Source of the DNA: H111-94 sp034436045
GTDB lineage: Bacteria > Chloroflexota > Ktedonobacteria > Ktedonobacterales > Ktedonobacteraceae
Assembly (NCBI GenBank): GCA_034436045.1
Contig: DAOTVZ010000210.1
Coordinates: 1 to 40,070 of the forward strand
DNA: 40,070 nucleotides
Reading direction: 5' to 3'
Part shown: piece by piece, positions 7,946 to 16,549 of the stretch
How the letters are laid out: every line of letters starts with the position of its first letter
How positions within the stretch are numbered: the first letter of the stretch is position 1
Made by a program: the position numbers and the translations under genes
The notes under the pieces: generated by a model
The model's database searches: none
Seen by the model: only the letters and a program-made list of their open reading frames with translations
Told to the model about the DNA's origin: nothing

Positions 7946-8155
7946 CTATGCCCGCTCGTATGCTTCCAGTACCGGCGATTCAGCCTCGAACACCTCGGAG
8001 CCAAAGGTTTCAATATAGAAGCGAATCGCAGACTTCACATCGTCTAAAGCTTCCTCATAGTTCTCACCCTCACCGACTACCACGCCCTTTAAGCCGAGAG
8101 GATAAGCTACATAACCATCAGGATGCTTTTCGACGATGACTTTGATTTGCTTCAT
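7946..8155 (-). CDS. Orphan HicB-like domain protein
   Basis: A 69-residue protein matching the small alpha/beta HicB/DUF1902 fold: VIVEKHPDGYVAYPL, a GEGENYEEALDDVKSAI helix, and an acidic tail. ATG 8155 follows GGGGGAG; the TTG three bases earlier is less likely. Classical HicB antitoxins carry a C-terminal DNA-binding segment and pair with a roughly 60-residue HicA toxin. Here the protein stops after the partner-binding domain, and no hicA frame exists on either side: upstream is thpR after 52 bases, downstream is a terminator. It is probably a stand-alone member, perhaps cotranscribed with ftsH and thpR. Its partner is unknown. Confidence 0.75.
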   Translation of the reverse strand: MKQIKVIVEKHPDGYVAYPLGLKGVVVGEGENYEEALDDVKSAIRFYIETFGSEVFEAESPVLEAYERA

Positions 8156-8207
8156 CAAGCTCCCCCATTCATCAAGATAGTAACAGCGATCTGGGAACTA
8201 TTATACG

Positions 8208-8789
8208 TCAAATGCCGCTTAAGGCGTACTCTTGTAACACGGTATAGTGCGCACCGGCACGAGAGAGTTCGCTTTTCACGACGATCAGGCGGCTGGCAGG
8301 ATAACTTTCGAGGGGGTGGAGGTGCTGTTGTTCGCTGTTGAGCAGGCGTTGCAGGTGTTGCAGTTCGATAGCGTTCAAGGGGGCTTTGACGCGCGCGAGG
8401 GTGAAGTGGGGTGAGAAGGGACGTTTGTCAACGGTGAAGCCGCGCTGTTCAAGGGCGAGGTTGAGCGAGCGATGCAGGGCGATGAGAGCGCCGGTCGGCT
8501 CCTCTAAACCCATCCAGATCACGCGCGGCTGCCTGGGCGAGCCGAAGATACCGAGACGCGCGAGGCGATAGGTGAAGGCATGGGCCACACGCGCTGTCTC
8601 CTGAGATGCTGCCATCGCCTCGGCCAGTTGGGCATCGTCCAGTTCGCCCAGGAAAGCCAGCGTGAGATGAATGCCGTAGGCATCCACCCAGCGCACCGAG
8701 GGCAAGAGCGGAGCCACCTGGCGGATGACCCCGGCCAGGTGACCTTGCAGATGTTCATTCATTTCAAGCGCGATGAATGTACGTGTCAT
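8208..8789 (-). CDS. thpR: RNA 2',3'-cyclic phosphodiesterase (2H family)
   Basis: A 193-residue 2H phosphoesterase that opens 2',3'-cyclic phosphate ends of RNA (the LigT/ThpR group). Both catalytic His-x-Thr motifs are present: HLTLAFLG near residue 41 and HFTLARVK near residue 129. The opening RTFIALEM is also typical of the family. The start codon overlaps the ftsH stop by four bases (ATGA), so the two genes are translationally coupled. The biological substrate is not settled for most bacterial members. Length and motifs are normal. Confidence 0.9.
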   Translation of the reverse strand: MTRTFIALEMNEHLQGHLAGVIRQVAPLLPSVRWVDAYGIHLTLAFLGELDDAQLAEAMAASQETARVAHAFTYRLARLGIFGSPRQPRVIWMGLEEPTGALIALHRSLNLALEQRGFTVDKRPFSPHFTLARVKAPLNAIELQHLQRLLNSEQQHLHPLESYPASRLIVVKSELSRAGAHYTVLQEYALSGI

Positions 8790-10627
8790 GCAGCAAACAA
8801 CATCTCGTCCAATTCGGCTCCATCAATCGTCTCAACCTGTTTGAGGTATTCAGCGATCAAGATGAGCTTATCTTTTTTCTCACGTAAAATGCTCAAGGCC
8901 GTCTCATAAGCCTGATCGACCAGTCTGGCGATCTCCTGGTCGATCTTCGCCGCCGTCTCCGCGCTAATCTGTAGATTACCCTCGGCATCGGGTTTGAGCG
9001 CAATCAGGCCGAGCGAACTCATGCCGAACTCGCAGACCATGCGACGCGCGATGTTGGTAACGTACTCAATATCCTGGCTGGCCCCGGTGGTGATGTCGCC
9101 AAAGATGATCTCCTCGGCGGCACGCCCACCCATCGCTCCCGCCATCTTGGCCAGCAGTTCGGAGCGGCGCATCAGGTAGCGATCCTCGGCGGGAGACTGG
9201 ACGGTGATGCCCAGCGCCATGCCACGCGCGATAGCCGAAACCTTCTGCACCGGGTCGGAGCCGGGCGTGCAGCGCATCACAATGGCGTGACCAACCTCGT
9301 GATAGGCAATAATCGACTTCTCCGCGTCGGAGATCAGGCGGCTCTTGCGCTCTGGCCCGGCCATCACCCGCAAGATGGCCTCGTCCAGATGCTCTTTCTG
9401 AATGACGCTCTGCCCGCTACGAGCAGCCAATAATGCTGCCTCGTTGAGCAGGTTTGCCAGATCGGCACCAGAGAAACCGGCGGTCTGCTGCGCCAGTTGC
9501 TGCAACGTCACATCAGGGGCGAGCGGCTTATCCTTCGCGTGTACCTCTAGAATAGCGAGGCGACCACGAATATCAGGTTTGTCGAGCATTACACGACGGT
9601 CGAAACGGCCAGGACGCAGTAAAGCCTGATCCAGCACATCGGGCCGGTTGGTGGCGGCAATGACGACCACATTGGTGTGCTTATCAAACCCGTCCATCTC
9701 TACCAACAACTGGTTCAGTGTCTGCTCGCGCTCGTCGTTGCCGCCGCCCATGCCGGTAGCCGAGCGCTGCCGCCCGACAGCATCGATCTCGTCGATGAAG
9801 AGGATGCAAGGAGCATGCTCTTTGGCCTCTTTAAAGAGATCGCGCACACGGGCTGCGCCGACACCTACAAACATTTCAACAAACTCCGAGCCACTGACGC
9901 TATAGAAAGGCACACCGGCTTCACCGGCAACCGCACGCGAGATCAGCGTTTTACCGGTGCCGGGTGCGCCAACCAGCAACACACCTTTGGGAGTACGCGC
10001 CCCCATACTCGCAAAACGTTCCGGGTGCTTGAGATACTCTACAATCTCTTGTAGCTCAATCTTGGCCTCATCCACCCCCGCAACATCCTTAAATAGGACC
10101 GCCGGATGCGATTCGTTGAAGCGCTTCGCCTTCGAGCGCGAGAAAGAAACGGCCTGCCCACCAGCACCACCACGCCGGATAAAGAGGAACATGCCGCCCA
10201 GAATGAGCAGAATGAACATTAAATCCGCCACACCCTGCGTCCATTGCCCGTTTTGCCCGTCATCAATCGTCACAGTAACACCATCGTGACGAAACGTATT
10301 CACCAGCGACTCACTGCTATCTCTTACCGCGTGATACAGCTTACCGTTTTTGGCCGTCACCGTCACATCATTTCCACTAATAATTACGGATTTGAGTTGA
10401 TGGTTATCGGCCATATTCAGCACAGTGCTGATCGGCTCTTCCTGCACCACAGGGCCAGGATTGGTGATACGGATGATCGCTAGCGCGGCAAGGCTCAGAG
10501 CGACGATTACCAGGAGAGCGGGAATGCCATAACGAATAAAACGTTGACGCTTGCTAACTACTTTTCGGATGGAACTACGTGAATTAGTATCGGGTGTCCG
10601 TCGATTATCCTTTGGAGGAATTTCCAT
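8786..10627 (-). CDS. ftsH: ATP-dependent membrane zinc metalloprotease FtsH
   Basis: A 613-residue protein with the complete FtsH layout. It has a basic N-terminus, membrane helix one (about 33-53), an extracytoplasmic domain, and membrane helix two (about 133-150). The AAA ATPase carries Walker A GAPGTGKT (near 218), Walker B ILFIDEID and the second region of homology around NRPDVLDQALLRPGRFD. The protease domain has the zinc site HEVGH and the third ligand in TGASQDIEYVT. It degrades misassembled membrane proteins and short-lived regulators. The ATG at 10627 has only a weak ribosome site. A good minus-strand promoter is at 10741-10769. thpR follows with a four-base overlap. Confidence 0.96.
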   Translation of the reverse strand: MEIPPKDNRRTPDTNSRSSIRKVVSKRQRFIRYGIPALLVIVALSLAALAIIRITNPGPVVQEEPISTVLNMADNHQLKSVIISGNDVTVTAKNGKLYHAVRDSSESLVNTFRHDGVTVTIDDGQNGQWTQGVADLMFILLILGGMFLFIRRGGAGGQAVSFSRSKAKRFNESHPAVLFKDVAGVDEAKIELQEIVEYLKHPERFASMGARTPKGVLLVGAPGTGKTLISRAVAGEAGVPFYSVSGSEFVEMFVGVGAARVRDLFKEAKEHAPCILFIDEIDAVGRQRSATGMGGGNDEREQTLNQLLVEMDGFDKHTNVVVIAATNRPDVLDQALLRPGRFDRRVMLDKPDIRGRLAILEVHAKDKPLAPDVTLQQLAQQTAGFSGADLANLLNEAALLAARSGQSVIQKEHLDEAILRVMAGPERKSRLISDAEKSIIAYHEVGHAIVMRCTPGSDPVQKVSAIARGMALGITVQSPAEDRYLMRRSELLAKMAGAMGGRAAEEIIFGDITTGASQDIEYVTNIARRMVCEFGMSSLGLIALKPDAEGNLQISAETAAKIDQEIARLVDQAYETALSILREKKDKLILIAEYLKQVETIDGAELDEMLFAA

Positions 10628-10740
10628 GAGCTGCCGTTAGACCCTTCTAAAACATCGTAAGCTAAACACTTCTACACTACTTATTATGTGTCAACCTGTC
10701 TTCTTGCATATGACTTAGCCTCAAGGCTATATCCTGAGTT

Positions 10741-10769
10741 AGTATAGCGTACCTTTAGCCGTTGTGCAA
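10741..10769 (-). promoter_or_regulatory. Promoter for ftsH-thpR
   Basis: On the minus strand, TTGCAC (10769-10764), a 17-base spacer, and TATACT (10746-10741). It is about 115 bases before the ftsH start codon. Confidence 0.6.
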
Positions 10770-10817
10770 GGTGAGAACGCGCTAAGAAAGATTAGAATTC
10801 TGAGAGATGGGAAAAAT

Positions 10818-10827
10818 TGACCGGTCA
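10818..10827. promoter_or_regulatory. Palindrome TGACCGGTCA, possible operator
   Basis: A perfect 10-base palindrome between the two divergent promoters. Its size and form suit a TetR- or GntR-type site, but a chance palindrome is possible. Confidence 0.3.
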
Positions 10828-10847
10828 GCAAAGTGATATTTCAAGCA

Positions 10848-10870
10848 AGGGCGACTCTTGCGCTCGCCCT
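10848..10870. repeat. Palindromic repeat family member (GGGCGA arms)
   Basis: AGGGCGA (10848-10854) and TCGCCCT (10864-10870) form a perfect 7-bp stem around CTCTTGCGC. The arms match those of the members at 427, 19238 and 32897. Confidence 0.6.
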
Positions 10871-11061
10871 ATCATGCCTGTAATACATTCCACACCTGTC
10901 GTATAGGGGAAGGACAATCATCGTGGTTGTTCTGCTTGAGATGTCATTTCTGGTACCTATATGCTATTATTATAGAAGAATCAGCCACCGGGAGAACTCG
11001 TTTTTTCCATCTTACGAACAGGGTTGTTCGGAATTTTTGATCGTTGCAGAGGAAGACAGAG

Positions 11062-14000
11062 ATGCAGAAGCAGATCATCCCACTAAAGCCGATAGAGCGG
11101 GTCTGGTCGCAGGCCATGCAAATCGGCATCACGACGCAGCCGTTTAGCGCTGAGAGTCGAGAGAAGGCCCCTCGCATTCGTGACGCCAAAGTTGTGAAAA
11201 GCGTCTGTCCCTACTGCGCCGTCGGATGTGGACTCAACGTCTACGTGAAAGATGGCAAAGTCATCGACATCGAAGGCAACCCCGATAGCCCGATTAATCA
11301 CGGCGCACTATGTCCCAAAGGCTCCGCCACCTTCCAGTATACCGTCAATCCCAGCCGTATGACGCAGGTTCTCTACCGCGCCCCCTATAGTGACCACTGG
11401 GAGGTTAAATCGCTGGATTGGGCGATGGAGCAGATCGCGCAACGGGTCAAAAAGACCCGCGACGAAACCTTTGTGGAACGCCTGGAGGATGGTCGCACGG
11501 TCAATCACACGCTGGGCATTGCCTCACTCGGCGGGGCCACGCTGGATGTTGAAGAGAATTATTTGATGAAGAAGCTCTTCAGCGGTGGCCTGGGCGTCGT
11601 ATCGATTGAAAACCAGGCCCGTATATGACACAGCTCGACCGTACCCGGTCTGGGTACATCATTCGGGCGTGGCGGTGCCACCACTTTTCCACAGGATATC
11701 GTCAATAGCGATGTGGTGCTGATTATGGGCAGCAATATGGCCGAGGCGCATCCAATCGCGTTCGGCTATGTGGTGAAAGCGAAGGAACAGGGCACGAAAG
11801 TCATTCATATTGACCCACACTACTCGCGCACCTCGGCCCTCGCCAACCTCTATGTGCCGATCCGTGCGGGCAGTGACATCGTGTTTCTCGGTGCCATCAT
11901 CAACTACCTGCTGACCAATAAGGCGTATTTCGAGGAATACGTCATGAATTATACCAATATCGCCGCACTGATCCGTGAAGATTTCAAGGATACAGAGGAA
12001 CTGGACGGCCTCTTCTCCGGCTTTGACGAGCAGACAGGTACCTATGCCGACCAGAGCAGTTGGGACTACCAGCGCGACGAGCAAGGCACTATTCTGACTG
12101 ATCCAACATTGCAAAACCCGCACTGCGTCTACCAGATTATGCGCCGTCACTTCGCGCGCTACACGCCGGAGATGGTCGAGCAGGTCTGCGGCGTCTCGCG
12201 TGACGTGTGGATGCAGGTCGTGCAGACACTAATCGAGAACTCCGGGCGTGAACGCACAGGTGTCGTCTGCTACGCCGTCGGTTGGACGCAGCACTCGAAG
12301 GGCGTGCAGATGATTCGCTCCGCTGCTATCATGCAACTACTGCTCGGCAACATAGGACGTCCCGGTGGCGGCATTATGGCCTTGCGCGGTCACGCCTCCA
12401 TCCAGGGTTCGACCGATGTGCCGACGCTCTATGACCTGCTGGGTGGCTACATGCCACAACCAAGCGCCCTGCTACCACAACAGACGCTGGCCGACTATAT
12501 CGCCACAGCAGGCGAGAAGACCGGCTGGTGGTCACACTTCCCGGCCTATATCATCAGCCTGCTCAAAGCCTGGTACGGCGACGCTGCCCAGCCGGAGAAC
12601 GATTATGGCTACAACTGGATTCCTAAAATTATCGGCGACCACTCGCACCTGATGACTACCTATGCCATGCTGGATGGTAAGGTCAAGGGTTACTTCCTCT
12701 TCGGGCAGAATCCGGCGGCAGGCAGTACCGACGCGCGTTTACAGCGCAAGGCGCTGGAGCAGCTCGACTGGATGGTCGTGCTCGATCTGTACGAGGTTGA
12801 GTCCGCCTCCTTCTGGTATAAGGGAACAGAACCGGTTGATCCCACAAAGATCAAGACAGAGGTCTTCCTGTTGCCAGCCGCCGCCTCGACGGAGAAAGAG
12901 GGCAGCTTCACCAATACTCAGCGTATGCTCCAATGGCGTGATAAAGCCGTTGACCCACCCGGCGATGCACGCTCCGATCTGTGGTTCGTCTATCATCTCG
13001 GCAAACGCCTCAAAGCGCTCTATGCCGATAGCACCGACCCCAAAGACCGCCCGATCCAGGCGCTCACGTGGGACTACGAGCGCGCGGAGCCAGAACCCGG
13101 CTCACGCATCACTGACGAGCCGGATATCCACCTGGTACTGAAAGAAGAGAACGGCTACTACCTGCGCAGTAGCGACGATCCACAACGCACCTACACGCTG
13201 CGTGACGCGCCCCACGTATCGGGCTTCCCGGCGCTCAAAGACGACGGTAGCACCGCCTGCGGCTCGTGGATTTACAGCGGCGTCTATCCTGAGCCGGGCA
13301 ATAATCGCGCCGCCTCGCGCGACCCGCAGGGCTATACCTTCCAGAACTGGGGCTTCGCATGGCCTGCCAACCGACGCATCCTCTATAATCGCGCTTCCGC
13401 CGACCCGCAAGGCCGCCCCTGGTCGGAGCGCAAGAAGTACGTCTGGTGGGACGAGGAGCAGAAGAAGTGGACAGGCTTCGATGTGCCCGACTTCCCCGTG
13501 ACAAAGCCGCCCGATTATCGACCCCCGGCAGGCGCGAGAGGCATGGATGCTATTGGCGGAAGCGATCCCTTCATTATGAAACCGGATGGCAAGGGCTGGC
13601 TCTTTGCGCCAAAAGGGTTGAAAGATGGCCCACTACCCACACACTACGAGTCCGCCGAGTCGCCGGTACACAACCTGCTCTATCATCAGCAGAGTAATCC
13701 GGTGGCGAAGTATAATCGAGGCCGCCCGCACAACCAGTTAGCCCCGGTGGGGGATGAACACTATCCCATCCTCGCCACGACCTATCGCCTGACCGAGCAT
13801 CACGTCAGCGGCCCGATGACGCGCTGGCTGCCCTGGCTCAACGCGCTGCAACCCGCGATGTTTGCTGAACTCAGCCCGGAACTGGCGGCGGAACGCGGCA
13901 TCAAAAACGGCGGTTGGCTTGTCATCAGCACTCCGCGTGGCGAGATTGAGGCACGCGCGCTGGTCACACGGCGCATGCGTCCGCTCAACGTGGCCGGACG

Positions 14001-14169
14001 CACTGTGCATCAGATCGGTTTGCCTTTCCACTGGGGCTTCCAGGGCAAGAGTACAGGCGGCATCACCAATGATCTGGCCCATATGGTGCTGGAGCCTAAC
14101 GTCAGCATCGAGGAAGCAAAGGCATTTACCTGCAATGTGCGGCCTGGCCGCTTGCATGAAGGAGCGTAG
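11062..14169 (+). CDS. fdnG: Formate dehydrogenase, catalytic subunit, selenocysteine-containing
   Basis: A 1035-residue molybdenum/tungsten-bis-MGD enzyme oxidising formate to CO2. The reading frame is continuous except for TGA at 11626-11628 (residue 189). This falls in NQARI-U-HSSTVPGLG, the position of selenocysteine in E. coli FdnG (NQARV-U-HG). A SECIS-like hairpin follows, and the frame after the TGA gives FGRGGATT and IMGSNMAEAHP as expected. The N-terminal [4Fe-4S] site is VCPYCAVGCG plus a Cys in GALCPKG. The remaining domains run to the C-terminal MGD-binding part (THEE-type TTYRLTEHH, then GLPFHWGFQG). ATG 11062 has GAGGAAG upstream; TTG 11044 is an alternative. No twin-arginine or other export signal is visible. 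It heads an operon with the beta and NrfD-type subunits. The reading requires selenocysteine machinery outside the window. Confidence 0.95.
11641..11657 (+). promoter_or_regulatory. SECIS-like hairpin for selenocysteine insertion
   Basis: GTACCC (11641-11646) pairs perfectly with GGGTAC (11652-11657) around the loop GGTCT. The loop begins 18 bases after the TGA at 11626-11628, the same distance and the same GGUCU loop as in the E. coli fdhF SECIS element. The bulged U of the E. coli stem is not obvious here. Confidence 0.88.
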
Positions 14170-14171
14170 CG

Positions 14172-15191
14172 ATGGCGGTTGTCGAAAATACACAGCAATC
14201 TCTGGGGTCTCGCTTTGCCGAGACCCCCGTCCAGACCAGTCTGGAACTACTCGGCGAGATGCTTAAGCCCTTCCGCAAAGAAGAGCCGCCGCCCCCTCAG
14301 CCCGCTATGGGCTTCTTCACCGATACCAGCATCTGTATCGGCTGCAAAGCCTGCGAAGTAGCCTGCAAACAATGGAACCAGTTGCCCGCGACCACACCAT
14401 TCTGGAGCGGCACGAGCTATGACAATACGCGCGGCCTCGGCGCAACCACCTGGCGACACGTACAGTTCATCGAACAGATCGGACGAGGCCCGTCCGCTCC
14501 TGCCACTTCACCCGCACCAGACGGGCAGCGACCCAATCTGCCGCTGCTCGACAGACAGATTAAAGAAGCGCAGAGCAATGGTACCATTCCACAGACTCCG
14601 CCCGGTACGGCGCTGCCTTTCTTTAACAGCGAACGCTGGCTAATGAGCAGCGACGTCTGCAAACACTGTGTCAACGCCCCCTGCCACGAGGCCTGCCCGA
14701 CGGGCGCGATTATCCGCACCGAATTTGATACGGTATATGTGCAGCAAGATATTTGCAACGGCTGCGGCTACTGCACCCTGGCCTGTCCCTTCGGCGTTAT
14801 TGCACGCGATGACGAGGGAGACCGCCTCGCCCACAAGTGTACCCTCTGTTATGATCGTTTGAAGGATGGATTGGAACCGGCTTGCGCCAAAGCCTGCCCC
14901 ACCAAATCGATTCAGTTCGGTGAGGTTGAGGTGCTAAAAGAGCGGGCACGCGCGCGCGTCGGCGAACTGCACGCGCGCGGCGTCAGCGAGGCACGACTAT
15001 ACGGTGTGGACGACAATATTCTTGACGGCGGCCTGAACTCGTTCTTCCTGCTGCTCGACCGTCCAGAAGTGTACAATCTGCCGGAGAATCCGCCGCGCCC
15101 ATCATTGAATGTCGCGCCCGCCTCTTTCTGGACGGTCGTGGCAGCGTCATTGCTGGGCCTCATAGGCATCATTCTCTTCAGGAAAGAATAG
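14172..15191 (+). CDS. Formate dehydrogenase iron-sulfur (beta) subunit
   Basis: A 339-residue electron-transfer subunit carrying four [4Fe-4S] clusters. The Cys motifs are visible in order: CIGCKACEVACKQW (near residue 55), CKHCVNAPCHEACP (near 163), CNGCGYCTLACPFG (near 195), and CTLCYDR with ACAKACPT (near 223-243). The C-terminal segment FWTVVAASLLGLIGIILF is a single membrane helix, as in FdnH. ATG 14172 lies two bases after the alpha-subunit stop, with AAGGAG before it. It passes electrons from the catalytic subunit to the membrane subunit. Confidence 0.95.
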   Translation: MAVVENTQQSLGSRFAETPVQTSLELLGEMLKPFRKEEPPPPQPAMGFFTDTSICIGCKACEVACKQWNQLPATTPFWSGTSYDNTRGLGATTWRHVQFIEQIGRGPSAPATSPAPDGQRPNLPLLDRQIKEAQSNGTIPQTPPGTALPFFNSERWLMSSDVCKHCVNAPCHEACPTGAIIRTEFDTVYVQQDICNGCGYCTLACPFGVIARDDEGDRLAHKCTLCYDRLKDGLEPACAKACPTKSIQFGEVEVLKERARARVGELHARGVSEARLYGVDDNILDGGLNSFFLLLDRPEVYNLPENPPRPSLNVAPASFWTVVAASLLGLIGIILFRKE

Positions 15192-15201
15192 AGGTGGTAT
15201 T

Positions 15202-16299
15202 ATGCAAATGCCGCACATAGCTGGCAAACGCGCTGGCGAATGGTTGTCGCCACTCTTCACTGCCATCAGCACTGCTCCCAGCACACAAGACACATTTGAG
15301 CAGCTTGCCAGGCTGACTACGGGCTACACACCCAACCCGGAACAAGAGCAGCAGGAGCCAGGCTACTACGATTACCCGGTCCTTAAAAAGCCGTTCTGGG
15401 ACTGGGAGATTATCTGGTACTTCTTCATGGGCGGCCTGGCTGCCGGTTGCTATATCATTGCCACCATCGCCGCTCTCTTCGGCTCCGAACAGGATCGCGT
15501 AGTACGGCGCACCGGCTATTACCTCTCATTGCTAGCATTGCTACCCTGTCCAGCGTTGCTCATCAAAGACCTGGGGCGGCCCGAACGCTTCTTGAACATG
15601 CTACGCATCTACAAGTTTCGTTCACCGATGTCAGTGGGCGTCTGGGGCCTGCTGTCATTTTCCCTGTTCAGTGGCCTCACCGCCGTCATCCAGGCCGCGC
15701 GCGATGGCCTGCTTGGACGCTGGTGGGGCGCACGCCTGCTTGCCAGCCTGCCTCAAAAGCTACTGGCTATCCCAGGCGGTTTCGCCAGCGCCTTCCTGGG
15801 CGGCTACACGGGCGTGCTGCTAACGGCCACCAGTATCCCGCTCTGGTCACGCAGCAAGCTTTTAGGTGGCATCTTCATCACGTCAGCAGTCTCCACCAGC
15901 AGTGCGCTGATCTCGCTCGTGCTACGTCTTGTTGGTGCGCCTGCGAAGACGTTGCACAAACTGGAACGCCTGGAGTGGGTCGCTATGCTGGTTGAAATGG
16001 TGGGATTGCTCGCCTTTCTGCGCCAATCCGGGCGAGCGGCACGCCCCCTGGTTGGTACCGGCCCTAATGAGCATGGCCATACGTTCTGGCGCTTCATGTT
16101 CGGCGGCGGCCTGGTGTTGCCCTGGCTCCTGCAAACCAGCGCGCTGCTCGGTCGCAAGAATAAAAAGAACACAACGGGGGGCCTGCTCATCTCGCTACTG
16201 GTGCTGGTCGGTGGCTACTTTCTGCGCTACTGCATCATCAAGGCAGGTCACTCATCAAGTAAGGATGCTCGCACGACACTGTGGAACGCCAGAAAGTAA
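15202..16299 (+). CDS. NrfD/PsrC-type membrane subunit of formate dehydrogenase
   Basis: A 365-residue multi-spanning membrane protein with the NrfD-family opening (WDWEIIWYFFMGGLAAGCYI near residue 73) and DLGRPERFLNMLRIYKFRSP near residue 127, both family signatures. A hydrophilic N-terminal stretch of about 70 residues precedes the first helix. NrfD-type subunits carry no haem and exchange electrons with quinone, unlike the cytochrome b subunit FdnI of E. coli. The gene begins ten bases after the beta subunit and ends the operon. The last 60 residues contain further hydrophobic segments. No fdhD/fdhE maturation gene is nearby. Confidence 0.9.
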   Translation: MQMPHIAGKRAGEWLSPLFTAISTAPSTQDTFEQLARLTTGYTPNPEQEQQEPGYYDYPVLKKPFWDWEIIWYFFMGGLAAGCYIIATIAALFGSEQDRVVRRTGYYLSLLALLPCPALLIKDLGRPERFLNMLRIYKFRSPMSVGVWGLLSFSLFSGLTAVIQAARDGLLGRWWGARLLASLPQKLLAIPGGFASAFLGGYTGVLLTATSIPLWSRSKLLGGIFITSAVSTSSALISLVLRLVGAPAKTLHKLERLEWVAMLVEMVGLLAFLRQSGRAARPLVGTGPNEHGHTFWRFMFGGGLVLPWLLQTSALLGRKNKKNTTGGLLISLLVLVGGYFLRYCIIKAGHSSSKDARTTLWNARK

Positions 16300-16464
16300 G
16301 CACAAAATAATGATCTAGCCAGCCAGAGCGAGCAAACCAGCAGGGCGAGGCCTTACTGGCTACCCTCCCCTTGCATTTCTGGGAAATGTGTTGGGAAATT
16401 TCCCGGATTTTGGGAATAAAAAAACGGGGTATGTTGTTTCTCCTGGTGGAAAGAGAAAAAGGGA

Positions 16465-16507
16465 TGCTACCCCACGAAGGGTAGCACCGGTGAGAGTGAC
16501 TCACCGG
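16465..16507 (+). promoter_or_regulatory. Two adjacent stem-loops in the Hsp20 leader
   Basis: Hairpin one is TGCTACCC / GGGTAGCA (16465-16472 with 16479-16486) around CACGAA. Hairpin two follows without a gap: CCGGTGAG / CTCACCGG (16487-16494 with 16500-16507) around AGTGA. Both stems are 8 bp and perfect. A weaker GAAC-TGAA-GTTC hairpin (16520-16531) ends just before the ribosome site AAGGAGG (16534-16540). Upstream, GGGAAATTTCCC (16393-16404) is a perfect palindrome. A role in heat-controlled translation or mRNA stability is possible. Confidence 0.55.
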
Positions 16508-16549
16508 CAGTTTCACGATGAACTGAAGTTCTCAAGGAGGTGAGGTGTT

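Larger units (their letters stand above)
10628..11061. other. Divergent intergenic region ftsH / formate dehydrogenase
   Basis: Contains the ftsH promoter (10741-10769), a small hairpin TAGCC-TCAA-GGCTA (10716-10729), a perfect palindrome TGACCGGTCA (10818-10827) and a palindromic repeat member (10848-10870). A weak plus-strand promoter, TTGAGA at 10936 with TATATG at 10958 (16-base spacer), could serve the formate dehydrogenase genes. No gene is seen. Confidence 0.5.

Noticed and set aside
11044..14169. Formate dehydrogenase as two genes or a pseudogene
   Set aside because: The frame is identical before and after the TGA, the site is the known selenocysteine position, and a SECIS-like hairpin follows.
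16300..16460. CIRCE or other known heat-shock operator upstream of Hsp20
   Set aside because: No TTAGCACTC/GAGTGCTAA pair is present; only a short GGGAAATTTCCC palindrome.
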